A DNA stretch of 64,000 bases from positions 7,998,001-8,062,000 of the forward strand of contig BTRK01000001.1 in assembly GCA_036245805.1 (NCBI GenBank), in the 5' to 3' direction. The position numbers were made by a program, and so were the translations under genes. Of this stretch, positions 36,778-48,600 are shown piece after piece. The DNA comes from Pristionchus mayeri (lineage: Eukaryota; Nematoda; Chromadorea; Rhabditida; Neodiplogasteridae). The first letter of the stretch is position 1. Every line of letters begins with the position of its first letter. The notes under the pieces were generated by a model that was given only the letters and a program-made list of their open reading frames with translations, had not been told where the DNA came from and ran no database searches.

Positions 36778-37101
36778 TCTCCATTCTCCATTCTCCATTC
36801 TCCATTCTCCATTCTCCATTCTCCATTCTCCATTCTCCATTCTCCATTCTCCATTCTCCATTCTCCATTCTCCATTCTCCATTCTCCATTCTCCATTCTC
36901 CATTCTCCATTCTCCATTCTCCATTCTCCATTCTCCATTCTCCATTCTCCATTCTCCATTCTCCATTCTCCATTCTCCATTCTCCATTCTCCATTCTCCA
37001 TTTTCCATTCTCCATTCTCCATTCTCCATTCTCCATTCTCCATTCTCCATTCTCCATTCTCCATTCTCCATTCACCATTCTCCATTCTCCATTCTCCATT
37101 C
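36778..37101. repeat. 7-bp tandem repeat (CCATTCT)n, about 46 copies
   Basis: A nearly pure array with two variant units (CCATTTT near 36997 and CCATTCA near 37068). As seven is not a multiple of three and no unit contains a stop, all frames stay open on both strands, which creates long artefactual ORFs. It lies in intron 3' directly upstream of the RTE element. Confidence 0.95.
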
Positions 37102-39476
37102 GTGCGCTCGCGAGGGGTGGTCGTACTCTGATCGCCTCCTCTCTGGTGCGCGTTTGGGAGTCCCCAGTCGTCAGCTTGGACAACCGCACTGGGTCTCGCC
37201 TGTCCATCGGATGCAATCTTCGACCTTACGCATCGGATCTCTAAACGCACGAACTCTCAAGTCGGATGCTCGAGTGGCAGAACTGGAACATTCCGTGAGT
37301 GGAGTCTCTTTCGACGTAATTGCGCTCCAGGAAGTCCGTAGGCCAGGTCGAACCTCCATCACACTAGCCAATTCTGGTCACCTGCTAGTTGCATATGGAG
37401 TCCGATCCCACAATGGCACCGGCTTCCTGGTTGCCAGCCATCTCGCTCCTCAAGTCACCTTCCACTCCGTTAACGACCGTCTGTCGTTTATCGATGTTCC
37501 TTCTTTCGGCCTACGTGTCATATCTGTATACGCCCCAACAAAAATCCACTCTGACGATGAATACAATTGCCTTCTGAATGAGTTAGGTGCTCTCGTGGAC
37601 TCTTCCTCCCGTAGTGTTCGACTACCTGGGGGAGGCAGGGGACATGTAGTAGTTACCGGCGACTTCAACGCCAAGATTGGGAAACGATTATCGGACGATG
37701 AAAGATTTGTAGGAAGACATGGTTCAGGAGATCGCAATGAAAGAGGCCAGATCTTATTCGACTTCTGCACAGAGTCCAAGTTATTCGTGCACAACACCCA
37801 ATTCGACAAGCGAGAATCAAGAAAATGGGCATGGTTGTCTCCGAATATGCAAACGAGAAACCAAATAGACTATATTCTATCTCGTGATAAGTCAATAATT
37901 CAAGACGTCAGTGTTGTTGGCCGATTCAATTTTGCCACAGACCATCGATTAATTATGGCTCGAATGAAAATTGGTCAAGTCGAGAAGATATTACAAACAG
38001 CCTCGTCCTCCAATGCAATTTGACCGTCTATTGTTTCAAAGCAAAATTCATTTGAAATCAAAAGCTGAGTTTTCCTCTTATAAGAAACTATCAATCGCGA
38101 AGGGGGAATTGGCTAAAGAATCAATGATGCCGAGACAAAGAGACCCGAGGTTCTCTAAGAACACTGAGGAATTATTTGAAAGAAGGCGACGTTTGCGAGA
38201 TAGCGGAGCCAACGTACTGAATCGAATCCAATATTGCCAAACAAGTAAATTATTGCGATTCTCAATAGCAGATGATCTGCGAAAGCGACACTTGGAGGTA
38301 GTGCGCGAAGCAGTCCGATACGGGCATAGTACACGAAGAGCTCTACGATCGTCGCAGATAGGAAACACTCAAGTGAATCAATTGGAAAAGCCCGATGGAA
38401 GCATTGCCTACTCCAAGAATGATATGAAATGTGTCGTGAAAGGCTTTTACGATGGATTATTTGTGAGCAATCAAAGACCGCCGAGAGTTAAATCTTGTTC
38501 AACTTATTCTTTTCTCTCGATATTGAAAAGTGAAGTTAAAAATGCAGTAAAGAAACTGAAAAACGGAAAATCACCTGGACCTGATCGAATTAATGCGGAA
38601 ATGCTAAAGAGTGGCTTAAATGTGCTCTTGGAACCTTTAGCCGAATTGTTCAACCAGTGGATAGCCCAAGAAGAGATTCCGGACAGTCTCTCGAATTCTT
38701 TCATTTCAGTCATATTCAAGAAGGGAAACATGCTGGACATAACAAACTACCGGCCAATCGCCTTACTCAATCTCATCTACAAAGTGTTTACGTCCACGAT
38801 CGACACAAGGATAGAACGAACTCTCAACGCCCACCAACCAAGCGAGCAAGCTGGATTCAGGGGAAACTTTTCTACACTAGACCACTCGTTTGCAATCAGT
38901 GAACTCATAAGCCGCTCAGTGGAATATGATTTTCCATGCATTCTGGAAGTGCTTGGAGAGGATTTAATCGATTTAATGAATTCTTAACCAACAGAAAGAT
39001 AGACATGGGTCTCAAGGCCAGAGTCTACAGAATGTGCGTAGTACCAGCACTTTTATACGGAAGTGAACTATGGAGCCCGACTAAAAAGATTACCAATCGA
39101 CTCATAGCAGTACAACGAAGTATGATGAGAAAAATGTGCGGTGTTACAAGGTTGGATCGTCGAACCAATGTATGGCTGTCTCAGAAAGAGCCAATCCCGA
39201 ACATTAGAGTGCAAGCTATGCAGAGAAAGTGGAACTGGGCAGCAAGAATAGCATTTCTGGATGACGACCGATGGACTAAACGAGTGATGGAATGGACTAC
39301 ATACGATCGAGTCCGTCTAATTGGAAGACCACGGACGAGATGGAGGGACGAAATCGTGCAACAACTAGGACCGAACTGGGATAGCGTGTGTAGAAGAGAC
39401 CCCGTTGCTTGGAAGAAGAGCATTTTCCAGCAGGCCCAGACCTTGACCATGGATAAATAATGAATAATGAATAATA
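37102..39476 (+). mobile_element. RTE-like non-LTR retroposon, internally deleted
   Basis: An apurinic-type endonuclease domain (37154 to about 37975) shows LNART, VIALQEVR, YAPTK, GDFNAKIG, QIDYILSR and ATDHRL. A frameshift near 37975-38020 leads into a reverse-transcriptase ORF (37971-38987) with KSPGPDRINAEM and YRPIALLNLIYK. Near 38940 the palm with its catalytic aspartates is missing and the frame changes; the C-terminal segment (38936-39460) has VPALLYGSELW and GRPRTRWRDE, as in RTE elements. The 3' end is a 7-bp tail (AATAATG repeated) at 39457-39476, as RTE elements usually have. It is absent from intron 3 of copy 1, so it entered after the duplication and cannot move by itself. Confidence 0.88.
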
Positions 39477-40022
39477 TCACCAATTTCACCAATACTGACC
39501 AGGTGACATTTGATGAAAATATAACACGGCACATGGGCGTTTCACAAATTACTCAAACGTCTGACGATTCCCGTTCGCAACAATGGGATGTGCTTACGTA
39601 GAACCAATCAAATGAAACACAAATCAACCAAAAAACGCTAATTTATCTATTTACAGTTCTAACAATATTCAGTTCACCCCTAACCTATTCATAACGATAC
39701 AGTGGATAAAGTTCACCGCTCACCACCAGTTTGTCCAAACTGCCCGCCTTGATGTGTCTCTCCTTGACACTCTCCCACTGCAGATGATCCGTAGTTCCTC
39801 CGCCTCCTCCAGTCATCTCAGACGACAATGGCTGCTTGTCGGGATCCAATGGTCGATAGCGCATAAAATTATGATTGAATAGAAGGATGAAAAATTGAAT
39901 TTTACTTTATTTTAGTCTAAATTTAAAAATTTCCATCCAGTTGATTTCTCGCCCCACCACCTATTTTAAGAGCGGCCGTTGCTCCCACCGGTCAATTGCT
40001 ATCAGAAATGATGGGATATAAA

Positions 40023-41114
40023 ACACACTATCTGAGATAATCGGAATAGACTTGGCACTGGCCGAAAATTCGAATTCCTGCTAACTTCACCAGTAGGTCG
40101 GCCTCCACGAGGGAAACCGACGAGCATCGGCAGAATGTCGATCCGCATCCGCGCGGGCGGGGCGCGGAATTTGAAAAATTAACTACGGTTGCTTCGAAAT
40201 TTTAAAAGCGACTCCTATGACTGCGGCGGTAGGGGCGCTGCATCCCTTGACAAATTCTAAGACTTTTTTACTCCGGAGAGTTTTTCGATCAGATTCCATC
40301 TAACGCCTGAAATCGATAATTTCACTTTTAGTTCGTACATGAAAGCAGTTCCCCAGAAATTTTTCAAGAACTCCCCCAAATATTATTGGTGATCTAGCTT
40401 CTGCTTGACTCGATACATTCTCCCGTAGAACAGCGCGATTCAACAAGACGCGTAAGTTGGTCAAAATGAATTTTGAATGAATTATGGTGTATTTTTTGGG
40501 TTACGGTATGCGAGTGCGAAGTTAGGGCGACATTTCCCAACAGGTGTTAAATGGTCTGAAAATCAATTTGAAGCTATCCTACACCAATTGGGAAAAGTCG
40601 TCCAACTTGTGCACTCACCTACAGTAACCCAAAAATTACACCATAATTCATTTTGACCAACTTACGCGTCTAGTTGAATCGCGCTGTTCTACGGGAGTAG
40701 GTATCGATTCAAGCAGAAGCTAGATCACCAATAATATTTAGGGGAGTTCTTGAAAAATTTCTGGGGAACTGCTTTCATGTACGAAACAAAAGTAGAATTA
40801 TCGATTTCCGGCTTTAGTCTGATCTGATCGAATCTGATCGAAAAACTCTCCGAAGTAAAAAAGTCTTAGAATTTGTCAAAGAATGCAGCGCCCCTACCGC
40901 CGCTGTGATTGGAGTCGATATAAAAATTTCGAAGCTACCGTAGTTAATTGTTCGATATCCGCTCCCGCGACCGCGCGGATGCGGATCGCAAATCTGGCGA
41001 TGCTCGTCGATTTCCCTCGTGGAGGCCGACCAATTGGCGACGTCAGTAGGCATTATAATTATCGGCCAGTGCCAAGTCGCTGAAGAAATATGTTGATTCT
41101 CTCAGATAGTCTGT
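40023..41114. mobile_element. 1.09-kb foldback element, copy B
   Basis: Same orientation and about 99 per cent identical to 2935-4022 (seven or so differences, one a 3-nt insertion TGC near 40770). Its ends are ACACACTATCTGAGA and CTCTCAGATAGTCTGT. It begins within about 60 bp of the outer end of the inverted duplication. Confidence 0.85.
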
Positions 41115-42626
41115 TATAAATTTTTTTATTTTTTCCTTCTTATTTTTTAACGCAAACAGGACAACCCGTCCATGTCTTGCATCAACATAGTTTTAAAAAC
41201 AGTTTCCTTTTCGCAAGGCAGTTATTCACGGTCGTTAATTCCAATTTAAAAAAAAAAATCCCTCTACCACTCCCGTCTTACCAACCTAGCACCAGCATGT
41301 TTCCAAAAGCATCTCTACCCAACGCTTAAAAACAGTCCCAAATCAGACGAGACCGGATCAATGAGTCAGCTGGGTCAATTTTTTCACTCGCTTGACTTTC
41401 TTTTCCGAGAGGCTCCAGAACACTAAGAACACTCTCCACCCACTAGGCAATCCGATTAGTCACTTCGAACTCTGTTGTGTATCTTGTTAACCTCATAAGC
41501 TCAGTACAGGTCGACATATTTCAAGCCCAAGTGTATGTCGTCCTATCGGTACACAGCCTCAACTATTATTGGCGATCACCATGAGTATCTGTGCCCACTC
41601 AACTATGATATTCAATCGAAGTGTTTTAAAGCACCCAAAACTACTGAGAATCCCGCGCGGAAATCCCTTAGCAATGACGAGAACACTGTATGTAAATCGG
41701 GCCGCGCGAGAGAGAGGCGAGAGCGGCAGATGGCATGGGTGCGCCCGCTCCTCTCCTCTCTCCTTCGCTTCCTCTGTGTTCTCTGACCATTTACATATAC
41801 CGCTTCCCTGAATCTACCTGATTTTCAAACTATCTTGATTGTCCCTTAGCCCTGTAGAAACTTCAACGCGTGTATCTCGGCTCAAAGTTGAGATAGAGAC
41901 TTCAAATTTCGGATTTGAATTATGGTTCAAGGTTCCTATTTGAACATGCCTACGGTATCCTAATATAATCTAAGGTGTTTATCCTGCTTTAAGGAGCAAT
42001 TAGATCGATGATTTCAATGATAGCAACTCAACGATTGTTCAGCAATACCAATATTGCCGCATTTGAGGACGAAATTGGTTATGCATACAACATCATAAAA
42101 CAGAAATACCCACATTTTCGAATATCTATCATTGGATGTTTCGGTAATGAAAATCGCACAAACGATGCATATACGCATCGATATTTATTTTTACAATTGT
42201 TGTAGGCTCAATCGAGGACCTATCGCTTTACATCTGATCGTCTGCTAAACATGTAGGGATGACACTGAAAACATATATTTTTAGAACAACATTTGTTCCC
42301 AAAAATAAAAACAACGATACATCGCATTCCAATTAAGCTGAGAGATAAACGACATGCTCTAACATATTTATTCACCAACCTCATGCTCATATCAGAGCTG
42401 ACCGTGGGAAAGTTCGTTGCGCTAAAGAATATTTTTATAAGAATCATTGGCTACAATGAAGACCTATCTGTATTTCAGGTAGTCTAGCAGTGTTGCTGCA
42501 TAAAAATCACAGGTTGAATCCTTTTGTTTTGCAAAAAAACGGCATTATTGAGAGCGATTCAGAATCGCCATTTCGATTCAAATATCCATATTAATTGAAA
42601 AGATATAATAAAAGTTCACGGCTAAC
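41115..42626. other. No gene supported
   Basis: A GC-rich GAGAGAGGCGAGAGCGGCAG block near 41707 followed by GTTCTCTGACCATT resembles a repeat rather than a gene. Two plus-strand ORFs of about 65 codons (42008-42205, 42293-42487) have ordinary composition but no motif or clear splice context. Confidence 0.35.
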
Positions 42627-45600
42627 CTCGGTTCGTCGATGGGGTAGTTCTCCTTCTCCAGTTTGTCTTTGATCTGTCGAATGAGCTTGAGACCGTGAGG
42701 GACTCGTCCGCGAGAGACCGCACCACGGTATCTGAAGGAAGACAATCTTGCCTCTAAATTTCTCTCGCTCGCTTTTTCTGTCTGATAGATGAGAACGCGA
42801 GTGTTGAGAGACTCGCTAAAATGTTGAGAAAAATATTCTAATCTAGAATTATATAACACGCTCTGATTCGGTGGCAAATTGCGGAAAATCAAGCACAAAC
42901 GACCGAATAAACTAGGCGGATTGAGGCGTCGCAGGCTGATATTTCAATGTTTTCGAACCGGGTCTCAATAATGGTGATGCCGTTCGGAATTCAACAACAA
43001 TTACTCCATTGAATAAACTTGGCGCATTAGGGTGTCACTGTGAAATATAATAGATAAGGGTTTACGTTTCCTGCAATATACCTTTCGGAAGCTGTTAAAA
43101 CAAATTATTCTAATTATCAAATATCGACGTGATGAGTCTTCCTTTATAGTGATTCTTTTGGGGGGGGGGGGGTGACAATTGCCCAACTCGTTTTGTAATT
43201 TGGCGAAGTAACTTGGGAGTTATTTCATTGTAACCACTATATGCTCCGCTACATTTGCATATGTAACTCTTGTTACTAGGCGATCATGAATTTTTCACTT
43301 CACCAACGACCCGGGGTTCATGGTCTAAAATTGAGACTTTTAGTTGAAAATCATGACTAGATAATCAGAGAGTACCGTAACCAATCGATATTCTAGTACC
43401 ACAATATCTACTTGATCCCAGTAAAATGGTTATCGATTGGTTACGGTATTTGGTGTTTATCTAACCATGATTGTCCATTCAAATTGTCAATTTTGGACCA
43501 TGAACCCCTATACATAGATATGGAGTGAAACTCAAGATCGGCTGGTAACAAGAGTTGCATAAGAGAGACTTTTCGACTCAGTGAACATATGCTTGGCAAA
43601 GAGAAAAAAATCAAAATCGCCCTAAATGTGCACACGTGTAGTACTCAATGAGACTAGCTCACCCACAACTTATGAGCGATCTAGGTCACAGTTAATAAGG
43701 ATTAAGCACGTTACCGTAATCAGACGAAGTTTCGATTTCGCTATTGATCTGAGCGGCACATATATCAAAAGATGCGCCGTTGCTTGCTCATCAACCTTCC
43801 AAGGTTTCATCCTAATTGAATTTAAGACCTTCGAAAAAAATCTAAAAATCGAATATTTTTTCCTATTTTGAATTGTATCTATTTCTGATGGGTGGGTAGC
43901 GAGGTTTTTTATTCCTTTATTTTGTAGGTCAGTCTACTGACTGTCCATGCTGAACATACAAACAAAATCAAAAAAATAGGTTTTTGAGAAAAAGTCAAAA
44001 ATTGGTCAACAATTTGAAATAAAATCAGTTCGTAATACGGAAAAGCTACCGTACAAAATTTTCGAAATCAAGGAAAGTGGGGATCTGAAGGGGTGTTCTA
44101 CACCGCTCCTGCGGCGCAACACGATTGCATGTCACATTTCGTTTCGCAACACTTCAAGTGAGGCATGCGCTCAATCGAAGTTCTTGAGTACGGTAGCTTT
44201 TCAGTATTACGAACTGATTTTATTTCAAATTGTTGACCAATTTTTGTCTTTTTCTCAAAAACCCATTTTTTTATTTTGTTTGTATGTTCAGCATGGACAG
44301 TCAGTAGACGGACCTACAAAATAAAGGAATAAAAAACCTCGCTACCCACCCATCAGAAATAGATACAATTCAAAATAGGAAAAAATATTCGATTTTTTGA
44401 TTTTTTTCGAAGGTCTTCAATTCAATTAGGATGAAACCTTGGAAGGTTCATGAGCAGGCAACGGCGCATCTTTTGATATATGTGGCGCTAAGATCAATAG
44501 CGAAATCGAAACTTCGTCTGATTACGGTAACGTGCTTAATCCTTATTAACTGTGACCTAGATCATTCCATAAGTGGTGGGTGAGCTAGTCTCATTGAATA
44601 CTACACGTGGACACATTTAGGGCGATTTCGTTTTTTTGCACTTTGCCAAGGCTCTTCACAAATATGTTCACTGACTCAAAAAGTCTCTCATAAGCACATG
44701 TAGTGGAGCACATACTGGTTACAATGAAACAACTCCCAAGTTGCTTCACCAAATTCCAAGCAAACGGCGACGAGTTGGGCAATTGTCACCCTCCCATTCT
44801 TTTAGCCTAATACACACCGCTTTTTCTCACATCGTTTCTATCCTTTTGTTCACCAGTTTTGCTAAGCGAATATCTCTTTTACCGTAACCAAGACTTCGCT
44901 ACAGTATACCTCGGATATACGAGTGCCGGGTGATCGTAGCTGTTCATGTGCACGCGCACATTGAAACGAGACAGAGTGTCCATGCTGATGGTCTGCAATT
45001 TGATCTCTGATCTATCGATCAAACTACAAACTTCGCCAACCTCAATGCCCAGCATCATTTGCAACTCGATCAGCTCCACCTTTTCCTCGCGATCAACCTG
45101 CAATCGATAAGTTACAGTACACCGTGGTGTGGCTCGTGGTGCACCCCTTTCTGCCCTATCTCAAACCTCTGCTATCGGGGTCGACGTGTCCCAGATGTAC
45201 TTGATGTTCGAATCGACGGACAGGGGCAGCATCCTCTCCACGGGTTCCAGTGTGTCTCGAGGTGAAAGCGTCTCCGCCCTGAATATGGGTTATTGTAGGG
45301 AGTACGGTAGACAACGATACAGTAACCGTAAGACAGACTGTGCGCTACGACTGAGAACTAACAACTGGATGCAGGAAGAAGGAAGTTAGAATGCTATCTA
45401 CCACCCATTGAGAGTGTCTTGAATAATATGCGGGAATGGTTCAGTAACCGTACTGTGAATGGTCTGCCAATGGTCTGGCTCTACTCAATTTTGTACACTC
45501 CCGTAGGTTAGAGAAAGCGAGAGAGCATGCAAAAGGAGGGGAGCGAGACCATTCTCTCAACCGGAGATTAGAGAACCGGAAATCCGTTGCAGTGCCAGAT

Positions 45601-48600
45601 AACGGAAGTGGACCATTTCGTGGATACAGATCACACCAGACACATTACCGTTTCGAGGAACAAAAGTTCAGGCATCGCTCGCCGGTCTTTCCTTGCGCAT
45701 TCACTGGGTACGTCTAGGTTTCACTAGTTCTATGTCAGAATCGGAAGCGTAAAGCTGTCAATCACTGTTGCTATCTTCGTGATCACCCTCAATACAATAG
45801 TTCTATGTCGAATCCATTAAAGGGGCAATTAGTGAGTATTTTTGACGCGTAAACAGCTGAGGAGTCACTCCCTTCATGTCGCGCACTGTCTCGTTGAGAA
45901 ATTGTCTGAGTCGTTTCATTATACGCACTTCAAGTATCGGTCACTGGCCATCTCGTTCTGTTCACTGGTTGCATCTAGGCTTCACTAGTTCTATATAACG
46001 ACGAGATGCGTGTAAGCGTCAATGCTGCGAGGAGTCCATTTTTGAAAAATTCCCAATACAATATGAGCCCGTTTGTGTAAGATTCGAACAATTCGAACAG
46101 TTCGAACAATTCGAACAGTTCGACTCGTCTCGACCTCTCTTCTCTCTTCACTATGGACAAGTCCGCCTACATGGGAGCGCCCGGATCTGGAGCCGGCGGT
46201 GGAGGATCCGGATACGCCAAGGAGGAGCACGCCTGGGGAGGCAGCAGCAGCGGCGGATCGTCTGGAGGATCGAGCGGCTTCGGCTCCGGCGGCGGCTCCA
46301 GCACCCCTGGCGTCACCAAGCCCCGCATGGACCAGTCGTGCTACATGGGCCCTCCCTAAGCGGCCGTCTCAACGTCGTCTCAATATTGCCCCTCGCGTCT
46401 TCTCCCTCCTACCGTATCCATCCCCCTACCGTATCCTGCCTTCGGGTGGGTACGGTACCCTCTATGGCCTCTCGCATCCCACTCCCCCCTTCGATATTTT
46501 TCGAAAATTTGTTGAAAGGGGTTCTCGAGGGTGCTCAACATCGTGGTCACGTTCATTTTGCACCATCTCGATCCGCCGAGCCAGGCTGCATGTAGGCTGA
46601 ATCTACATTTCCGCTTATAACTCGGGAACCGATTTATGAATCGACTTCAAACTTGCATAAAGGTTGAATTATGTAACAACAAAATTTTTAAAATATAATT
46701 TGCATTTTTTGAAATATGCAAATGTCATGAAATTTCAGTTCCCGAATATATGGGAGAAACTAATATGGCGAACTATGTGGGGAGATGCGCCTTGTTCTGG
46801 GGATCATTTTTCCTATACAGAGTATGATGCTTCAGTTAATCATTTTTTTGCTACATGCCATTTTCTATGTCATATCTCGCACATTCACCGCTCTGAGCGA
46901 TTCAATGCCGAGAAAATCAAATATGTTTCACTAATACAATTTATTTTTTAGCCTGCTTCCATTGTTCTCGATATAACCAAAGTGAAACATATTCGAATTT
47001 CTCAGCATTGAATCACTCAGAGCGGTGAATGTGCGAGATCTGACATAGAAAATGGCTTGTAGCAAAAAAATGATTGACTGAATCATCATAGTCTGTATAG
47101 GAAAGAACAAGGCGCATCTCCCCACATAGTTCGCTATATTAGTTTCTCCCATATATTCGGGAACTGAAATTTCATGACATTTGCATATTTCAAAAAATGC
47201 AAATTATATTTTAAAAATTTTGTTGTTACATAATTCAACCTTTGTGCAAGTTTGAAGTTGATTCATAAATCGGTTACCGAGTTATAAGCCGAAATATATA
47301 TGCAGTCTACATGCAGCCTGGCTCGGCGGATCGAGATGGTGCAAAATCAACGTGACCACGATGTTGAGCACCCTCGAGAACCATTACCACAAATTTTCGA
47401 AAAATTGGTGTGCCATGGATTGTTCCACTCTTACGCAAACGGGCTCATATAATCAAGAAGAGGGATTAATGAGTATTTTCGAGGCACACAAATATGAGGG
47501 CACAGCGTGTCAAAGTTAGTTTGGCGCGGCGCTCTGCCGATTGTGAAACATAACATTTTTAACTGAAATGAGCGATGAAAATTTGAACGGAAATCGGTGA
47601 AAGATACACCATACCTCGATATAAAAAATTATATATGTCTAAACAATACAACTCTCATAATGTTAAAGAAGATCCCTATCATTATTGCGAATTTTGGTTA
47701 AATTTAAATTTTGTTACACGCACTATTCCGATTTTCACATCTAAAACTAAAGTTTTGAGAATCCCCAGAAGTGATAACCACCACATCATAATTATGTTTT
47801 AATATCCTCATGACGAGCTCTACAATTTGTATTACTTAGATTTTTTCTAAAATGTTGAAACTTTTCGAGAAATCGTTAAAATTATATTTAAATTGCGCAT
47901 TTTGCAAAATATTTCAACATTTTTGAAAAATTCTAAGTAATACAAATTGTAGAGCTCGTCGTAAGGATATGAAAACATTGTGGAGATGTGGGCTTTGTTA
48001 TTGCTGGGGATTCTCAAAACTTTCGATTTATATGTGAAAATCGGAATAATGCGTGTAACAAAATTTAAATTTAACGACAATTCGCAATATTGATAGGGAG
48101 GCATCTCGGTTAATATCCAGAGAGCTGTATAGTTTCAGATATTGATATTTTCTTTTTGCATTGATGTTATGATAGATCTTTCATAAATTTTTGGAACTTT
48201 TCTTCGCATATTTCAGCCAAAAATGTTATGTTTCACGATCGGCAGAGCGCCGCGCCAAACAAAGGAAATTGTCGCTGTGACACGCTGTGGAGGGGTTACC
48301 CTTTGCCTCTCGTACACTCTTTCATTCGTCGATCCGTTGAGGAAGTTAAGGCAATTAGGTGAATTTACGCGAAAATAAGGATACCAAAATTTAGCAATGA
48401 TAAGAATTCTACGCCCGTGCACATTCCAAATCCGTTCCCCTTAGCCTCATTCAATATGCCTCACGCTCTGCCCTGCCAGATCATAAGATCACGCTCTGCC
48501 AGGCTCGCACACAGGAAGTGGCACTGCATGAAACGGGAAGCAGACACGTGCGAAAACATTCCCAAAATTGGGAATGGGCGAGAATGGAGGGCCGAGATCT

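Larger units (their letters stand above)
25521..39864 (-). pseudogene. Broken inverted second copy of the RalGDS-like gene
   Basis: Exon equivalents (numbering of copy 1): 3 39724-39861, 4 36573-36662, 5 35848-35927, 6 35508-35621, 7 35308-35384, 8 34747-34831, 9 33761-33824, 10 33458-33565, 11 33021-33122, 12 32776-32879, 13 32545-32591, 15 32099-32210, 16 31859-31946, 17 31509-31574, 18 31207-31355, 19 30858-30962, 20 30638-30742, 21 30075-30181, 22 29714-29782, 25 remnant 25963-25996, 26 25521-25711. Lesions: exons 1-2 absent; exon 3 acceptor CAG replaced by ATG; an insertion splits the exon 5 acceptor; exon 11 acceptor AG to AA; 9-nt in-frame losses in exons 13 and 15 and 3 nt in 18; exon 14 lost except its last bases and donor (near 32462); exon 21 acceptor shifted one base, causing a frameshift; exons 23-24 and most of 25 replaced by the palindrome arm. 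The REM and GEF exons otherwise remain open. A truncated product cannot be excluded. Confidence 0.9.
10075..39966. repeat. Large inverted duplication containing the rgl gene and its 3' flank
   Basis: About 10075-21047 (plus) is repeated in inverse orientation at about 22680-39966. All exons from 3 onward, introns and the 3' flank correspond in order. The outer end falls in intron 2: the GAGAAATCAAC.GGGTGGAAAT-like block at about 10110 has its complement at about 39915-39955, and no match to exons 1-2 is seen beyond. Exons differ by several per cent and introns much more, so this duplication is older than the inner palindrome at 22210-29397. Confidence 0.85.

Noticed and set aside
36615..37250. 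Long ORFs on both strands with heptad repeats
   Set aside because: They are produced by the 7-bp satellite, which contains no stop in any frame; no coding evidence beyond that.
42008..42487. Two plus-strand ORFs of about 65 codons
   Set aside because: No motif, no convincing splice sites linking them, and they lie inside an apparent intron or flank of the minus-strand gene.
39724..42731. Fusion of the unrecognised gene to RGL exon 3'
   Set aside because: The donor exon ends in phase 2 while exon 3' begins in phase 0 and has lost its AG, so the joint would be out of frame.
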